A DNA stretch of 6,820 nt, taken from JAFAGX01 sp035501575 (GTDB lineage: Bacteria; Acidobacteriota; Terriglobia; Terriglobales; Acidobacteriaceae). A model generated the notes under the pieces. It saw only the letters and a program-made list of their open reading frames with translations, was not told where the DNA came from and made no database searches. The stretch spans positions 1-6,820 of the forward strand of contig DATJVZ010000126.1 of NCBI GenBank assembly GCA_035501575.1. The letters run 5' to 3'. The position numbers were made by a program, and so were the translations under genes. Position 1 is the first letter of the stretch. Every line of letters starts with the position of its first letter. Of this stretch, positions 1-6,135 are shown piece after piece.

Positions 1-1
1 C

Positions 2-82
2 TCCCTGACCGATGAGCACCTGCTGACGGACGCTCGGTTCGCTAATCCTTGGCCAACCGGCATCAAGAAAGCCATTCCATGA
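2..82 (+). CDS. C-terminal tail of an unidentified upstream protein (partial)
   Basis: This is the only frame open from the left edge; the other two forward frames stop within the first 15 bases. It gives 26 residues (SLTDEHLLTDAR...GIKKAIP) ending in TGA at 80-82. Third codon positions are mostly G or C, as in the neighbouring real genes. Its stop overlaps the ATG of the next gene as ATGA, the usual arrangement of translationally coupled genes, which supports both the tail and the start of the Sel1 gene. The fragment is too short to assign to a family, and I do not recognise it. It implies that the operon continues upstream of the window. Confidence 0.5.
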   Translation, partial: SLTDEHLLTDARFANPWPTGIKKAIP

Positions 83-843
83 AAACTCCAGCAATGATCT
101 TGCTGTCCGCGTGTTTGCCATTGATCGGGCTCGCCGACGTACCAGCGCGCACCTCACCACCGTCTGGGCAAATCTTCCCCGCAATATCCGCTGAGGAGGA
201 CTATCAACAGGGCGTGCGCTATGCAACGGGCGAGGGAGTTCCGCGTGATTATTCTTTAGCCGCCAAGTACTATCGCTTGGCGGCGGAGAAAGGTCTTTCG
301 GACGCTCAGTACGACCTCGCGTATCTATACGAGTTAGGGTTAGGAGTGAAGCGCGATCTGAAGCTGGCCGCGGAATGGTATCGAAAGGCTGCGCTCAAAG
401 GCGATGCGGAAGCTCAAAATAACCTGGGCGTGCTTTATTCGAAGGGCGAGGGCGTCGCCCGCAGCGCTGTCGCCGCGGTGCATTGGTTCCGGCTGGCGGC
501 GGCGCAAAACGACCCTGAAGGCGCCTGCAACCTGGGAATGATGTATTTGAAAGGGCAAGGTGTGAAACGCGACCCTGCGCGCGCCTTAGAGCTCTTGCAG
601 AAGGCCGCTGAACAGGGTTACGCGGTGGCGCAGAATAATCTCGGTCTGCTGTATGCAAATGGCGACGCCGGAGTGCGCGATTTCCTGTGGGCCTACGCAT
701 GGCTGGACATTGCCTCCGCAAAACTATCCGCTTCCGCTCAACTTCGTGACCGGATGGCGAAAGAGATGAGTGCGGCACAGATTTCGCAGGCGCGCGACCT
801 CGCCAGCCGTAAGCGCGAGCAACTTGCGCGCAAACAACCTTGA
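79..843 (+). CDS. Secreted Sel1-repeat (TPR-like) protein
   Basis: The protein has 254 residues. The N-terminus (MKTPAMILLSACLPLIGLA) is a short hydrophobic export signal; LSAC at residues 9-12 resembles a lipobox but lies unusually close to the start. The body is five consecutive Sel1-like repeats at about residues 39-72, 75-108, 111-144, 147-180 and 183-218. Each has the family pattern of A-x-x-x-L-G-x-x-Y-x-x-G-x-G-V-x-R-D followed by A-x-x-W/Y-Y/F-R-x-A-A. Sel1 repeats form alpha/alpha superhelices that act as protein-interaction scaffolds; no catalytic residues are expected. The last repeat is degenerate (GDAGVRDFLWAYAWLDIA), and a charged helical tail of about 35 residues follows. I chose ATG at 79 because it overlaps the upstream stop as ATGA and leads directly into the signal sequence. 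A TTG at 49 would add 10 residues, has no visible ribosome site, and would place the LSAC cysteine at residue 22, a more normal lipoprotein position. The partner is unknown. The gene lies 14 bases before the superoxide dismutase gene and is probably co-transcribed with it. Confidence 0.88.
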   Translation: MKTPAMILLSACLPLIGLADVPARTSPPSGQIFPAISAEEDYQQGVRYATGEGVPRDYSLAAKYYRLAAEKGLSDAQYDLAYLYELGLGVKRDLKLAAEWYRKAALKGDAEAQNNLGVLYSKGEGVARSAVAAVHWFRLAAAQNDPEGACNLGMMYLKGQGVKRDPARALELLQKAAEQGYAVAQNNLGLLYANGDAGVRDFLWAYAWLDIASAKLSASAQLRDRMAKEMSAAQISQARDLASRKREQLARKQP

Positions 844-848
844 AGGGA
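842..848 (+). promoter_or_regulatory. Shine-Dalgarno sequence of the superoxide dismutase gene
   Basis: GAAGGGA begins inside the stop codon of the Sel1 gene and ends 9 bases before the ATG at 858. It supports that ATG, which places the twin-arginine motif at the very N-terminus of the protein. Confidence 0.55.
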
Positions 849-857
849 TGAGTAGCT

Positions 858-1535
858 ATGACAAGACGCGACGTAATTCGAGGAGCCGCAGCTCTTGCGG
901 CGGCCAAAGCCTTGGCCCAGGCGGCCCCACCTTTCACGCTTCCCCCGCTGCCTTATGCAGCCAGCGCGCTCGAACCCTACATCGACACGCAGACCATGGA
1001 GATCCATCACGACAAGCACCACAAGGCTTACGTCGATAATCTGAACAAAGCCGTGGCAGCCCACCCCGAACTCGCCAACCGCAAACTGGACCAACTGCTA
1101 CGGGATCTTCCAAATGTACCCGAGCCCATACGCGTGGCCGTTCGCAATAACGGAGGTGGGCATTGGAACCACTCTCTGTTCTGGCAGACTTTAGGCAAGC
1201 CTAAAGAAGGTCCGTCCGGCAAGCTCGCTGCGGCAGTCGACAAAAGTTTCGGTAGCCGCGAGGCTTTTGAGGGAAAGCTGCAAGCTGCTGGCCTGACGGT
1301 CTTCGGAAGCGGATGGGTATGGGTGATGCCCCAAGGTGGCGGCCTCGCCATCGAAACTTCTCCCAATCAAGACACGCCGATCATGTCGGGCCGCCAGCCT
1401 CTCTTCGGCATCGATGTTTGGGAGCATGCCTACTACCTGAAGTATCAAAACCGCCGCGCCGAATACCTGTCGGCCGCCATGCACGTCCTCAACTGGGATT
1501 TCCTGTCGCAGCGCTATTCGGGAATGGCGGGCTAA
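858..1535 (+). CDS. sod: Superoxide dismutase, Mn-type of the Fe/Mn family, Tat-exported
   Basis: The enzyme converts superoxide to oxygen and hydrogen peroxide. It has 225 residues, about 25 longer than cytoplasmic Fe/Mn dismutases; the excess is an N-terminal signal. That signal has a twin-arginine motif (TRRDVIRG, residues 2-9), an alanine-rich hydrophobic stretch to about residue 20, and a likely cleavage near AQA (20-22), so the folded metalloenzyme would be exported to the periplasm. All four metal ligands are present: H50 (in MEIHHDKHH), H105 (in GGGHWNHSLFW), D186 and H190 (in DVWEHAYYLKYQNRR). The first two are 55 residues apart, as in E. coli MnSOD. The gateway tyrosine is Y58. The glycine-rich GGGHWNH together with a glutamine in SPNQD (Q171) is the arrangement of Mn rather than Fe enzymes, though cambialistic use cannot be excluded. 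The stop codon TAA shares one base with the ATG of the methyltransferase gene (TAATG), so the two are probably translationally coupled. Confidence 0.96.
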   Translation: MTRRDVIRGAAALAAAKALAQAAPPFTLPPLPYAASALEPYIDTQTMEIHHDKHHKAYVDNLNKAVAAHPELANRKLDQLLRDLPNVPEPIRVAVRNNGGGHWNHSLFWQTLGKPKEGPSGKLAAAVDKSFGSREAFEGKLQAAGLTVFGSGWVWVMPQGGGLAIETSPNQDTPIMSGRQPLFGIDVWEHAYYLKYQNRRAEYLSAAMHVLNWDFLSQRYSGMAG

Positions 1536-2314
1536 TGCGGCTGCGAATCGGCATTGCGCTCGCCCTGCTGCTACTCGCCGGCTGGTCAAGTGCACAGATC
1601 GCCGAGTTTGATTTCTATCCGCCTTTCCGCAGATGGTGGTTCGCGCTGCCGCCCGGCCAAAACAAACCTTTGGAAGCGGTGGTGGAACGTTACCAGCAAA
1701 AGCTCAACGCCGAAGGCGTGGACGCCGCTGAAATCACTCGCCGCGTCACTCTGATCCGTACGCGCCGGCCGGAGTTGGAAACCGACTTCTGGAATCGTTT
1801 CTTTACGGTCGATCCGCCGGCCTTCAACACCGCGCCCAACGCGTTTCTGGTATCCGTGCTGGCGGGCAGAGCCCCCGGACGGGCGCTCGATGTCGGGATG
1901 GGTGAAGGCCGCAATACGATCTATCTCGCACAGCAAGGATGGGACGTCACCGGCTTCGACCCCGCCGACAAAGCGGTGGCGCTGGCCGCAAAGCGCGCCC
2001 AAGCCCTGGGACTGAAGATTCACACCCAGGTCGTTCTCGACAGGAACTTCGATTTCGGCCATGCGCAGTGGGATCTGATCCTGCTCAGTTGGATGCCGCC
2101 CAACGAATCCGCCCGCATCGTCGAGGCGCTTCGCCCGGGAGGCATCGTGGTCTTCGAAGGACCGGAATTCTGGTTCCCGCGCAATGGCCTGCTGAAAACT
2201 TTTGAAGCATTGCGCGTCCTTCGTTATGAAGACGAAGTCCGCCGCGGTGACTACTTTCAAAGGGATATGCCGGTGGTCCGGTTGCTTGCGGAAAGAGCTG
2301 CCGCTAACCAATGA
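1535..2314 (+). CDS. Class I SAM-dependent methyltransferase with N-terminal signal sequence
   Basis: The protein has 259 residues and is predicted to transfer a methyl group from S-adenosylmethionine to an unknown acceptor. The Rossmann-type motif I is clear: ALDVGMGEGRNTIYLA, with D119 and the glycine-rich loop at 121-125. It is followed by the acidic end of strand two in GWDVTGFDPAD (D142), a motif-IV-like WDLILLSWMP (179-188) and LRPGGIVVFEGPEFW. These resemble the TehB-like/Methyltransf_12 group. Residues 1-20 (MRLRIGIALALLLLAGWSSA) form a positively charged, hydrophobic signal with an AxA-like site, then an aromatic-rich FYPPFRRWWF stretch and a helical region before the catalytic fold. 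By charge distribution the catalytic domain would lie outside the cytoplasm, which is odd for an enzyme needing SAM. I chose ATG 1535 because it overlaps the superoxide dismutase stop as TAATG and opens directly on the signal sequence; the frame is open further upstream, but that part lies inside the dismutase gene. The fold assignment is firm; substrate and location are not. Confidence 0.9.
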   Translation: MRLRIGIALALLLLAGWSSAQIAEFDFYPPFRRWWFALPPGQNKPLEAVVERYQQKLNAEGVDAAEITRRVTLIRTRRPELETDFWNRFFTVDPPAFNTAPNAFLVSVLAGRAPGRALDVGMGEGRNTIYLAQQGWDVTGFDPADKAVALAAKRAQALGLKIHTQVVLDRNFDFGHAQWDLILLSWMPPNESARIVEALRPGGIVVFEGPEFWFPRNGLLKTFEALRVLRYEDEVRRGDYFQRDMPVVRLLAERAAANQ

Positions 2315-2341
2315 GGAGAACTCGAATTTACGAGGGAAGAC

Positions 2342-2542
2342 GTGATTAGCGGACGCTTGCCAGTCCGATTTCTCTCGTTTCTATGGGTTGCGGCTGCGAT
2401 TCTCTGTGCCTGCAGTGAGCACGTACCCTTCCTTCGCGTTCAAGGCGAAGATTCGCCCGCGCCCAGGCCGAGCTGTGAAACAAGAGGGGTTCGCACATTG
2501 CTCGCGGCGCAGATGTGGGATCACAGCACGACTGCGTCCTGA
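2342..2542 (+). CDS. Possible small exported protein of unknown function
   Basis: This is a 66-residue frame with a GTG start, 27 bases after the methyltransferase stop. In its favour are a strong ribosome site, GAGGGA at 2332-2337 spaced 4 bases from the start, and an N-terminus like a signal peptide: a few arginines, then a hydrophobic run RFLSFLWVAAAILCAC (residues 9-24). CAC followed by SEH is only weakly lipobox-like. Against it, the remaining 40 residues (from about SEHVPFLRV) have no recognisable domain, are proline-, arginine- and serine-rich, and look like random GC-rich translation. It may be a real small lipoprotein or secreted peptide ending the operon, the broken N-terminal remnant of a longer exported protein, or chance. 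I do not recognise it. Confidence 0.3.
   Translation: MISGRLPVRFLSFLWVAAAILCACSEHVPFLRVQGEDSPAPRPSCETRGVRTLLAAQMWDHSTTAS
2432..2450. repeat. Short perfect inverted repeat (hairpin) CTTCGC-7-GCGAAG
   Basis: A 6-base perfect stem, CTTCGC (2432-2437) and GCGAAG (2445-2450), flanks a 7-base loop. It lies between convergent genes and inside the doubtful small reading frame. No T-run follows on the + strand and none on the - strand, so it is not a canonical intrinsic terminator. A stem this short is common by chance. Confidence 0.25.
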
Positions 2543-2622
2543 TAGAAGGCGGGACGGTGTCAGCGGAAAGTCGACCGATCAGCCACATCCTTCGGCCAGC
2601 GACGGGGCGCTTCCGTTGCACG

Positions 2623-5343
2623 TCAAAACGTAATCTTCATTCCTCCGAATATACCGCGCGGAGCGCCGGGCGAATAAAATGTGGAGTTGCGGACCGCATC
2701 GCTGTCGTCGCCAAAAGGTTGGGGAATAAGATGGCCGGCATTGTCGAATGGGGTCGTGTTCAATTGGGCAGCAGTGTAGTAGTGGTGATCAAAGATGTTA
2801 TCGATCTGCACAAAGATCTGAAGTTGTTTGCGAACCTGATAGTGCGCGCCCACATTGGTGACGCCGTAGCCAGGTGAAAATCCAGGTCCCAGGTAGTAGA
2901 CTCCATCCGGTTGATCTAGATTGTTTTCATTTCCGCGCGCGAAGGAACGCCCCACCGCATTGAAATCCACAAGGATGGACAGCTTAGACGTAGGACGCAA
3001 ATCAGCGTAAGCTTTAAAAATGGTCCGTGGAGTCTGAGGAATTCTGTCCCCCGGCATAACTTGGATGTCGCCGTCCTCGCCAGGTCCGGAATCATTTGTG
3101 CTATTGCTGCCTGCGCCCAGTGTTTGGCTGCTTTGAAAAGTCGCATCGAGAAACGTATAGTTCCCGCCCAGCGTCATCCAGCGATAGGTACGGCTCACGC
3201 TGATTTCCGCACCCTGCCGTAGCGTCTTGCCGTAATTCGTGAAGTACCCGAAACCGGTCTGCTGCGAAGCAACGAAAAGGATGTCGTTGGTGTTCTGGGC
3301 GCGAAACCAACCGGCGTGCCAATTGAAACCGTACTCACCGGCGCTGCGGATGCCTGCTTCAAAAGTTTTCGCCACCACCTGCTTCAAGGGTGGATCGGCC
3401 ACCAGAGCGTTGGGTAGATTACACGGCTGCGTGGGATCGGCACATCCCAGCTCGATAGCCGTTGGCGCGCGGTTTGCCTCGCTGTAGCTAAAGTACAAGC
3501 TCGCAAAATGGACCGGAGTATAGACCACGCCAACCGAAGGGTTGAAGCGATTGAAAGTATAGCTTCCGTTTAGCGAACCGCGCACATCCGGGTCAGTTAC
3601 CGGAAGGCGGTCGATGTTCTGGATAGCGGCGTGGTTGAATCGCCCCGAGAGGGTCAGACTCAGATTACTCCGCACATGCACTACATCTGTCGCATAGATC
3701 CCGAAGGCATTCGTGAGGCCGTGGAGATTTACGCGCGTATCTATCGGTCCGTCATCGCTGCTGGTGCTGCCATCCTCGAAGCTGTTGATGGGAGTAATGG
3801 AAACGTTATCCGGGTTGAGGTAGCCGAATTGCCCCGCCTGTTGGTAAGTGAGGCTGCTTCGGTCCCAGGAGGCGCCGACCGTCAGGCTGTTGCGGCCACT
3901 GCTCCAAGTGCCCTGCCCCGAGGCGCCCCAGGCATGCTGTTTGTCGTATGTGCGGGTGAATACACCAGTGCAGGTTTCGTCCGGGTCGCCCATCTCGAGT
4001 GCTTGTGCGATGCATGCCCAATAGGGGAATGGCTGAGTGGCGGGGTCGCCCGTCACCGGAAAGCCGCTATAGCCGGCGGCGGTCAACGCGGCAATATCGT
4101 CGTCGCTCAAATCGTAAAGCGACCCCGTAAAGGAATCATCGTTAAGATCGCCGTTGGTCGTGTCGGCGCGCACGTAGCGGAGGTACGCCGCGCCAGCGAG
4201 AGTGAAGTGGGTGTTGACGTTGTGGCTCACGTTGAGTGTGAGCGAGGGCGAGCGATTCCAGGTGATGTCGGGAATCGTGTTTACGGCTTTGTAGTTCTGG
4301 GCCAGAAAGCGCGTATCCGTCGAACCATTTCCCGTGAGATTGTTATCCACGTAGCCGAAACCGAGTGAAACGTTGGTCTTCCTGAAGGTATAGCCAACTT
4401 TGCCAAAAGTCTGACGGACCTGGGACGGCGAGTAGAGCCTCCAGCCGTCTTCCCGGAACCAGTCCCCAGCCAGGTACCAATTCAAGCCTTTGGAGTAGCC
4501 GCCATATTCGACCGAGCCTTCTCTGCGTCCAAAAGATCCCCCATCGACTGTTAGGGCAACCCCTGGTGCGCTCCGTCCGTCTTTGGTTCGAACGGTAACC
4601 GCCGCTCCCAACGTGTTCAGCCCGAATACCGGGTCCGAACCAGGCACTAGCGCCATATCCTGTATGGCAATCTTGGGAATCAGGTCCCAGGCAACGACGT
4701 CGCCGAAGGGTTGATTCTGGCGAACGCCATCCACGTAGACCGACATCCCTTCCGGCGTGCCCAGCAGCGGAGAAGCTGTGTAGCCACGATAATTCAGGTC
4801 CGGCTGGAATGGATTCTCCTGGTTGTTGTTCACATAAACGCCGCCCAGTTTACGGTTCAGGAAATCCGATAGGTCGATGGCGCCGCTTTTTTGGATGTCC
4901 GCCGCGGTTGCGGTTTGGACGTTCATCGCCACGTCGTCTTTGCTTAGAGTCGAACCCGGCAACGGCGCGACGGAAATCACGTTCAGCGTGGAAGTCTGGG
5001 CACTCAGGACCAATGTGACTGTCTCCCGGACGGCAGTCGCGGAACGAACCTCGACCCTGACGGTTTGGGTCGCGAATCCCTCCTTCTCAATGCGAATTTC
5101 ATACCGCCCGTACTGGAGGTTTGCAAAATCAAAGCTGCCCCGCACATTGGTCCGGAAAGACTGCTCCGCCCCGGTATCGAGATTCCGGAGCGTGCCCGAT
5201 ACTTGCACCGCGGCGCCCGCGGGATCCTTCAGCTCGAGCCGGATCGCACCGTTGTCCTGCGCCGACAGAAGAGGTCCGCCAACCAACGCGAGGAGTATAG
5301 AAAGAGCACCTCTGAATCTGGAAGCGCACAAAAATGAGCCCAC
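2623..5343 (-). CDS. TonB-dependent outer-membrane receptor with N-terminal carboxypeptidase-regulatory-like domain
   Basis: The 906-residue protein is a gated outer-membrane barrel for energised uptake of an unknown substrate. Domains in order are a signal peptide (about 1-28, ending LLSA before QD); a carboxypeptidase-regulatory-like beta-sandwich (about 30-115, with the typical GSFDFANLQYGRYEIRIEKEGF); a plug (about 125-255) with GMSVYVDGVRQNQPFGDVVAWDLIP and LVPGSDPVFGLNTLGAAVTVRTKDG; and a beta-barrel (about 260-906) with the conserved LYFSYSEANRAPTAIEL and a C-terminal strand ending in phenylalanine (GMKITF), the usual signal for barrel assembly. There is no STN domain between signal and plug, so FecA-style transmembrane signalling is not expected. 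I see no clear TonB box; VISVAP near 122-127 lies where one would be. The mature part has just four cysteines in two close pairs (C444/C458 and C634/C641), probably disulfides in surface loops. The GTG start is fixed by an in-frame TGA at 5374-5376 with no other start between, and by a ribosome site. The gene is divergent from an ECF sigma factor. Confidence 0.95.
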   Translation of the reverse strand: MGSFLCASRFRGALSILLALVGGPLLSAQDNGAIRLELKDPAGAAVQVSGTLRNLDTGAEQSFRTNVRGSFDFANLQYGRYEIRIEKEGFATQTVRVEVRSATAVRETVTLVLSAQTSTLNVISVAPLPGSTLSKDDVAMNVQTATAADIQKSGAIDLSDFLNRKLGGVYVNNNQENPFQPDLNYRGYTASPLLGTPEGMSVYVDGVRQNQPFGDVVAWDLIPKIAIQDMALVPGSDPVFGLNTLGAAVTVRTKDGRSAPGVALTVDGGSFGRREGSVEYGGYSKGLNWYLAGDWFREDGWRLYSPSQVRQTFGKVGYTFRKTNVSLGFGYVDNNLTGNGSTDTRFLAQNYKAVNTIPDITWNRSPSLTLNVSHNVNTHFTLAGAAYLRYVRADTTNGDLNDDSFTGSLYDLSDDDIAALTAAGYSGFPVTGDPATQPFPYWACIAQALEMGDPDETCTGVFTRTYDKQHAWGASGQGTWSSGRNSLTVGASWDRSSLTYQQAGQFGYLNPDNVSITPINSFEDGSTSSDDGPIDTRVNLHGLTNAFGIYATDVVHVRSNLSLTLSGRFNHAAIQNIDRLPVTDPDVRGSLNGSYTFNRFNPSVGVVYTPVHFASLYFSYSEANRAPTAIELGCADPTQPCNLPNALVADPPLKQVVAKTFEAGIRSAGEYGFNWHAGWFRAQNTNDILFVASQQTGFGYFTNYGKTLRQGAEISVSRTYRWMTLGGNYTFLDATFQSSQTLGAGSNSTNDSGPGEDGDIQVMPGDRIPQTPRTIFKAYADLRPTSKLSILVDFNAVGRSFARGNENNLDQPDGVYYLGPGFSPGYGVTNVGAHYQVRKQLQIFVQIDNIFDHHYYTAAQLNTTPFDNAGHLIPQPFGDDSDAVRNSTFYSPGAPRGIFGGMKITF

Positions 5344-5352
5344 ACTGGTAAA

Positions 5353-5357
5353 TTCCT
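5353..5357 (-). promoter_or_regulatory. Shine-Dalgarno sequence of the receptor gene
   Basis: Read on the - strand this is AGGAA, with 9 bases between it and the GTG start at 5343. It supports the unusual GTG start, which is also the first possible start after the upstream in-frame stop. Confidence 0.5.
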
Positions 5358-5427
5358 GCGCGACAGGTTTTGTTCACGGTATTTTTAGAAGAATTCTCCC
5401 GGTCCTTTGGAAGCCCCAAAAAAAGTG

Positions 5428-5457
5428 TGAACAATTCCGGCGAGAAGGGAATATACA
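5428..5457 (+). promoter_or_regulatory. Candidate sigma-70-like promoter of the ECF sigma operon
   Basis: TGAACA (5428-5433) could serve as a -35 box and TATACA (5452-5457) as a -10 box, separated by 18 bases. Transcription would start near 5464, leaving an 80-base leader before the sigma gene. The match is moderate and judged by eye. The boxes overlap the repeated AGTGTGA and GTGAACAA elements, which would suit repression or activation at this site. Confidence 0.22.
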
Positions 5458-5544
5458 GTGTGAGAGGTTGTTTACAGCTCTGTGGTTCAGTCAGTCTGCC
5501 TGGTGCGCTGGAACCGCGGATTGAGGTAAGGTCGATAGTACTGA

Positions 5545-6135
5545 ATGTCATCGGGCTTTTCACGCTCGGAACCGCTGCAAGGGTTGCGCTCGAAGTCCGG
5601 AGGCGGTTTTCGCCGCGCCCAGGAGCGGTTGGAGGAGGAAGTAGCCGCGCTATTCGAGCAGTTCAGAGGTCCCTTGCTGCGATACCTTGCGAATTGCGGC
5701 ATGTCGATTCCAGACGGTGAAGAAGTGATCCAGGAAGTGTTTCTTTCGCTGTTTCAACATTTGCAACACGGCAAGTCCCGGGAAAACTTGGCGAGTTGGT
5801 TGTTCCGAGTCGCGCACAACCAGGCTATGAAGCGCCATCATCAGATACGCCGGGATCTTGAGTGGCGCGCCGAGGCAGCAGCCGAAGAGGATGTCGCTGA
5901 CCCAGGCCCAAATCCGGAGGAGCAGGTGGTCAATAATCAGACTCAGAGACGGGTGTTGTCAGTGGTTTCGGCCATGCCTGAAAAGGACCGGAGGTGCCTT
6001 TCTCTTCGCGCTGAAGGCCTCCGCTATAGGGAGATCGCCGGGATCCTCGATATGTCCCTGGGCGCGGTCTCGGTTTCTTTGGCCAGATCTCTATCGCGCA
6101 TTGCGGGCTCCGCCCAGGGCGGTGAAAATTCATGA
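5545..6135 (+). CDS. RNA polymerase ECF-type sigma factor
   Basis: The 196-residue protein directs RNA polymerase to a set of promoters, normally when its anti-sigma partner releases it. Region 2 spans about residues 32-100: LFEQFRGPLLRYLANCG, then IPDGEEVIQEVFLSLFQHL (the core-binding DAEDxxQExF-type motif, here DGEEVIQEVF) and ENLASWLFRVAHNQAMKRHHQ (-10 recognition). A charged linker of about 25 residues (RAEAAAEEDVADPGPNPEE) follows. Region 4 spans about 127-186, with VVSAMPEKDRRCLSLRAEGLRYREIAGILDMSLGAVSVSLARSLSRI split by an obvious helix-turn-helix at about 156-180, which would contact the -35 element. The start is well fixed, because an in-frame TGA lies directly before the ATG; a GAGGTAAGG sequence at 5523-5531 is a somewhat distant ribosome site (13 bases). 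The basic 30-residue N-terminus (SRSEP...SKSGGGFRR) is an extension before region 2. The stop overlaps the ATG of the anti-sigma gene as ATGA, so the two proteins are probably made in fixed ratio. I cannot name its ECF group. Confidence 0.94.
   Translation: MSSGFSRSEPLQGLRSKSGGGFRRAQERLEEEVAALFEQFRGPLLRYLANCGMSIPDGEEVIQEVFLSLFQHLQHGKSRENLASWLFRVAHNQAMKRHHQIRRDLEWRAEAAAEEDVADPGPNPEEQVVNNQTQRRVLSVVSAMPEKDRRCLSLRAEGLRYREIAGILDMSLGAVSVSLARSLSRIAGSAQGGENS

Larger units (their letters stand above)
2315..2622. other. Intergenic region between convergent genes
   Basis: These 308 bases separate the methyltransferase stop (+ strand) from the receptor stop (- strand). Apart from the doubtful small reading frame at 2342-2542 and the short hairpin at 2432-2450, I see nothing in it. 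In particular, there is no GC-rich stem followed by a T-run on either strand, although a terminator for each of the two convergent units would be expected here. Termination may be Rho-dependent. Confidence 0.6.
5344..5544. promoter_or_regulatory. Divergent intergenic region with probable promoters for the receptor and the sigma factor
   Basis: These 201 bases must hold the promoters of both divergent units. They are more AT-rich than the flanks and contain an A7 tract at 5418-5424. Short repeats are present: TTGTTCAC at 5370-5377, its exact reverse complement GTGAACAA at 5427-5434, and a one-mismatch copy TTGTTTAC at 5468-5475. AGTGTGA occurs at 5424-5430 and again at 5457-5463, 33 bases apart or about three helical turns. 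These could be operator half-sites, but 7- and 8-base repeats over 200 bases can arise by chance. On the - strand the AT-rich TTCTAAAAATACC about 45 bases before the receptor start is the only stretch near the gene resembling a -10 region. I found no clear GGAAC...GTC type ECF promoter. Confidence 0.5.

Noticed and set aside
2..82. Similarity of LTDEHLL in the left-edge fragment to LTDEQLL of the anti-sigma factor at 6132, suggesting a second anti-sigma gene
   Set aside because: The match is seven residues and at opposite ends of the proteins; the zf-HC2 motif occurs at an N-terminus, whereas the fragment is a C-terminus.
395..937. A 180-codon - strand frame across the Sel1 and superoxide dismutase genes
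   Set aside because: It spans the junction of two well-supported genes on the other strand and is an arginine/alanine-rich shadow of GC-rich codons.
1313..1534. An N-terminal extension of the methyltransferase by 74 residues
   Set aside because: The extension lies within the superoxide dismutase gene in another frame, reads as low-complexity arginine-rich sequence, and would bury the obvious signal sequence that begins at ATG 1535.
2315..2622. A bidirectional terminator between the convergent genes
   Set aside because: The only hairpin seen (2432-2450) has a 6-base stem and no T-run on either strand.
3631..4368. A 245-codon open frame on the + strand, antisense to the receptor
   Set aside because: It lies wholly inside the receptor gene, has no recognisable domain, and its valine- and glycine-rich composition is what the complement of a GC-rich barrel gene would give.
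4877..5524. A 215-codon + strand frame overlapping the receptor start and the divergent intergenic region
   Set aside because: It is antisense to the clear signal peptide and regulatory domain of the receptor and shows no domain of its own.
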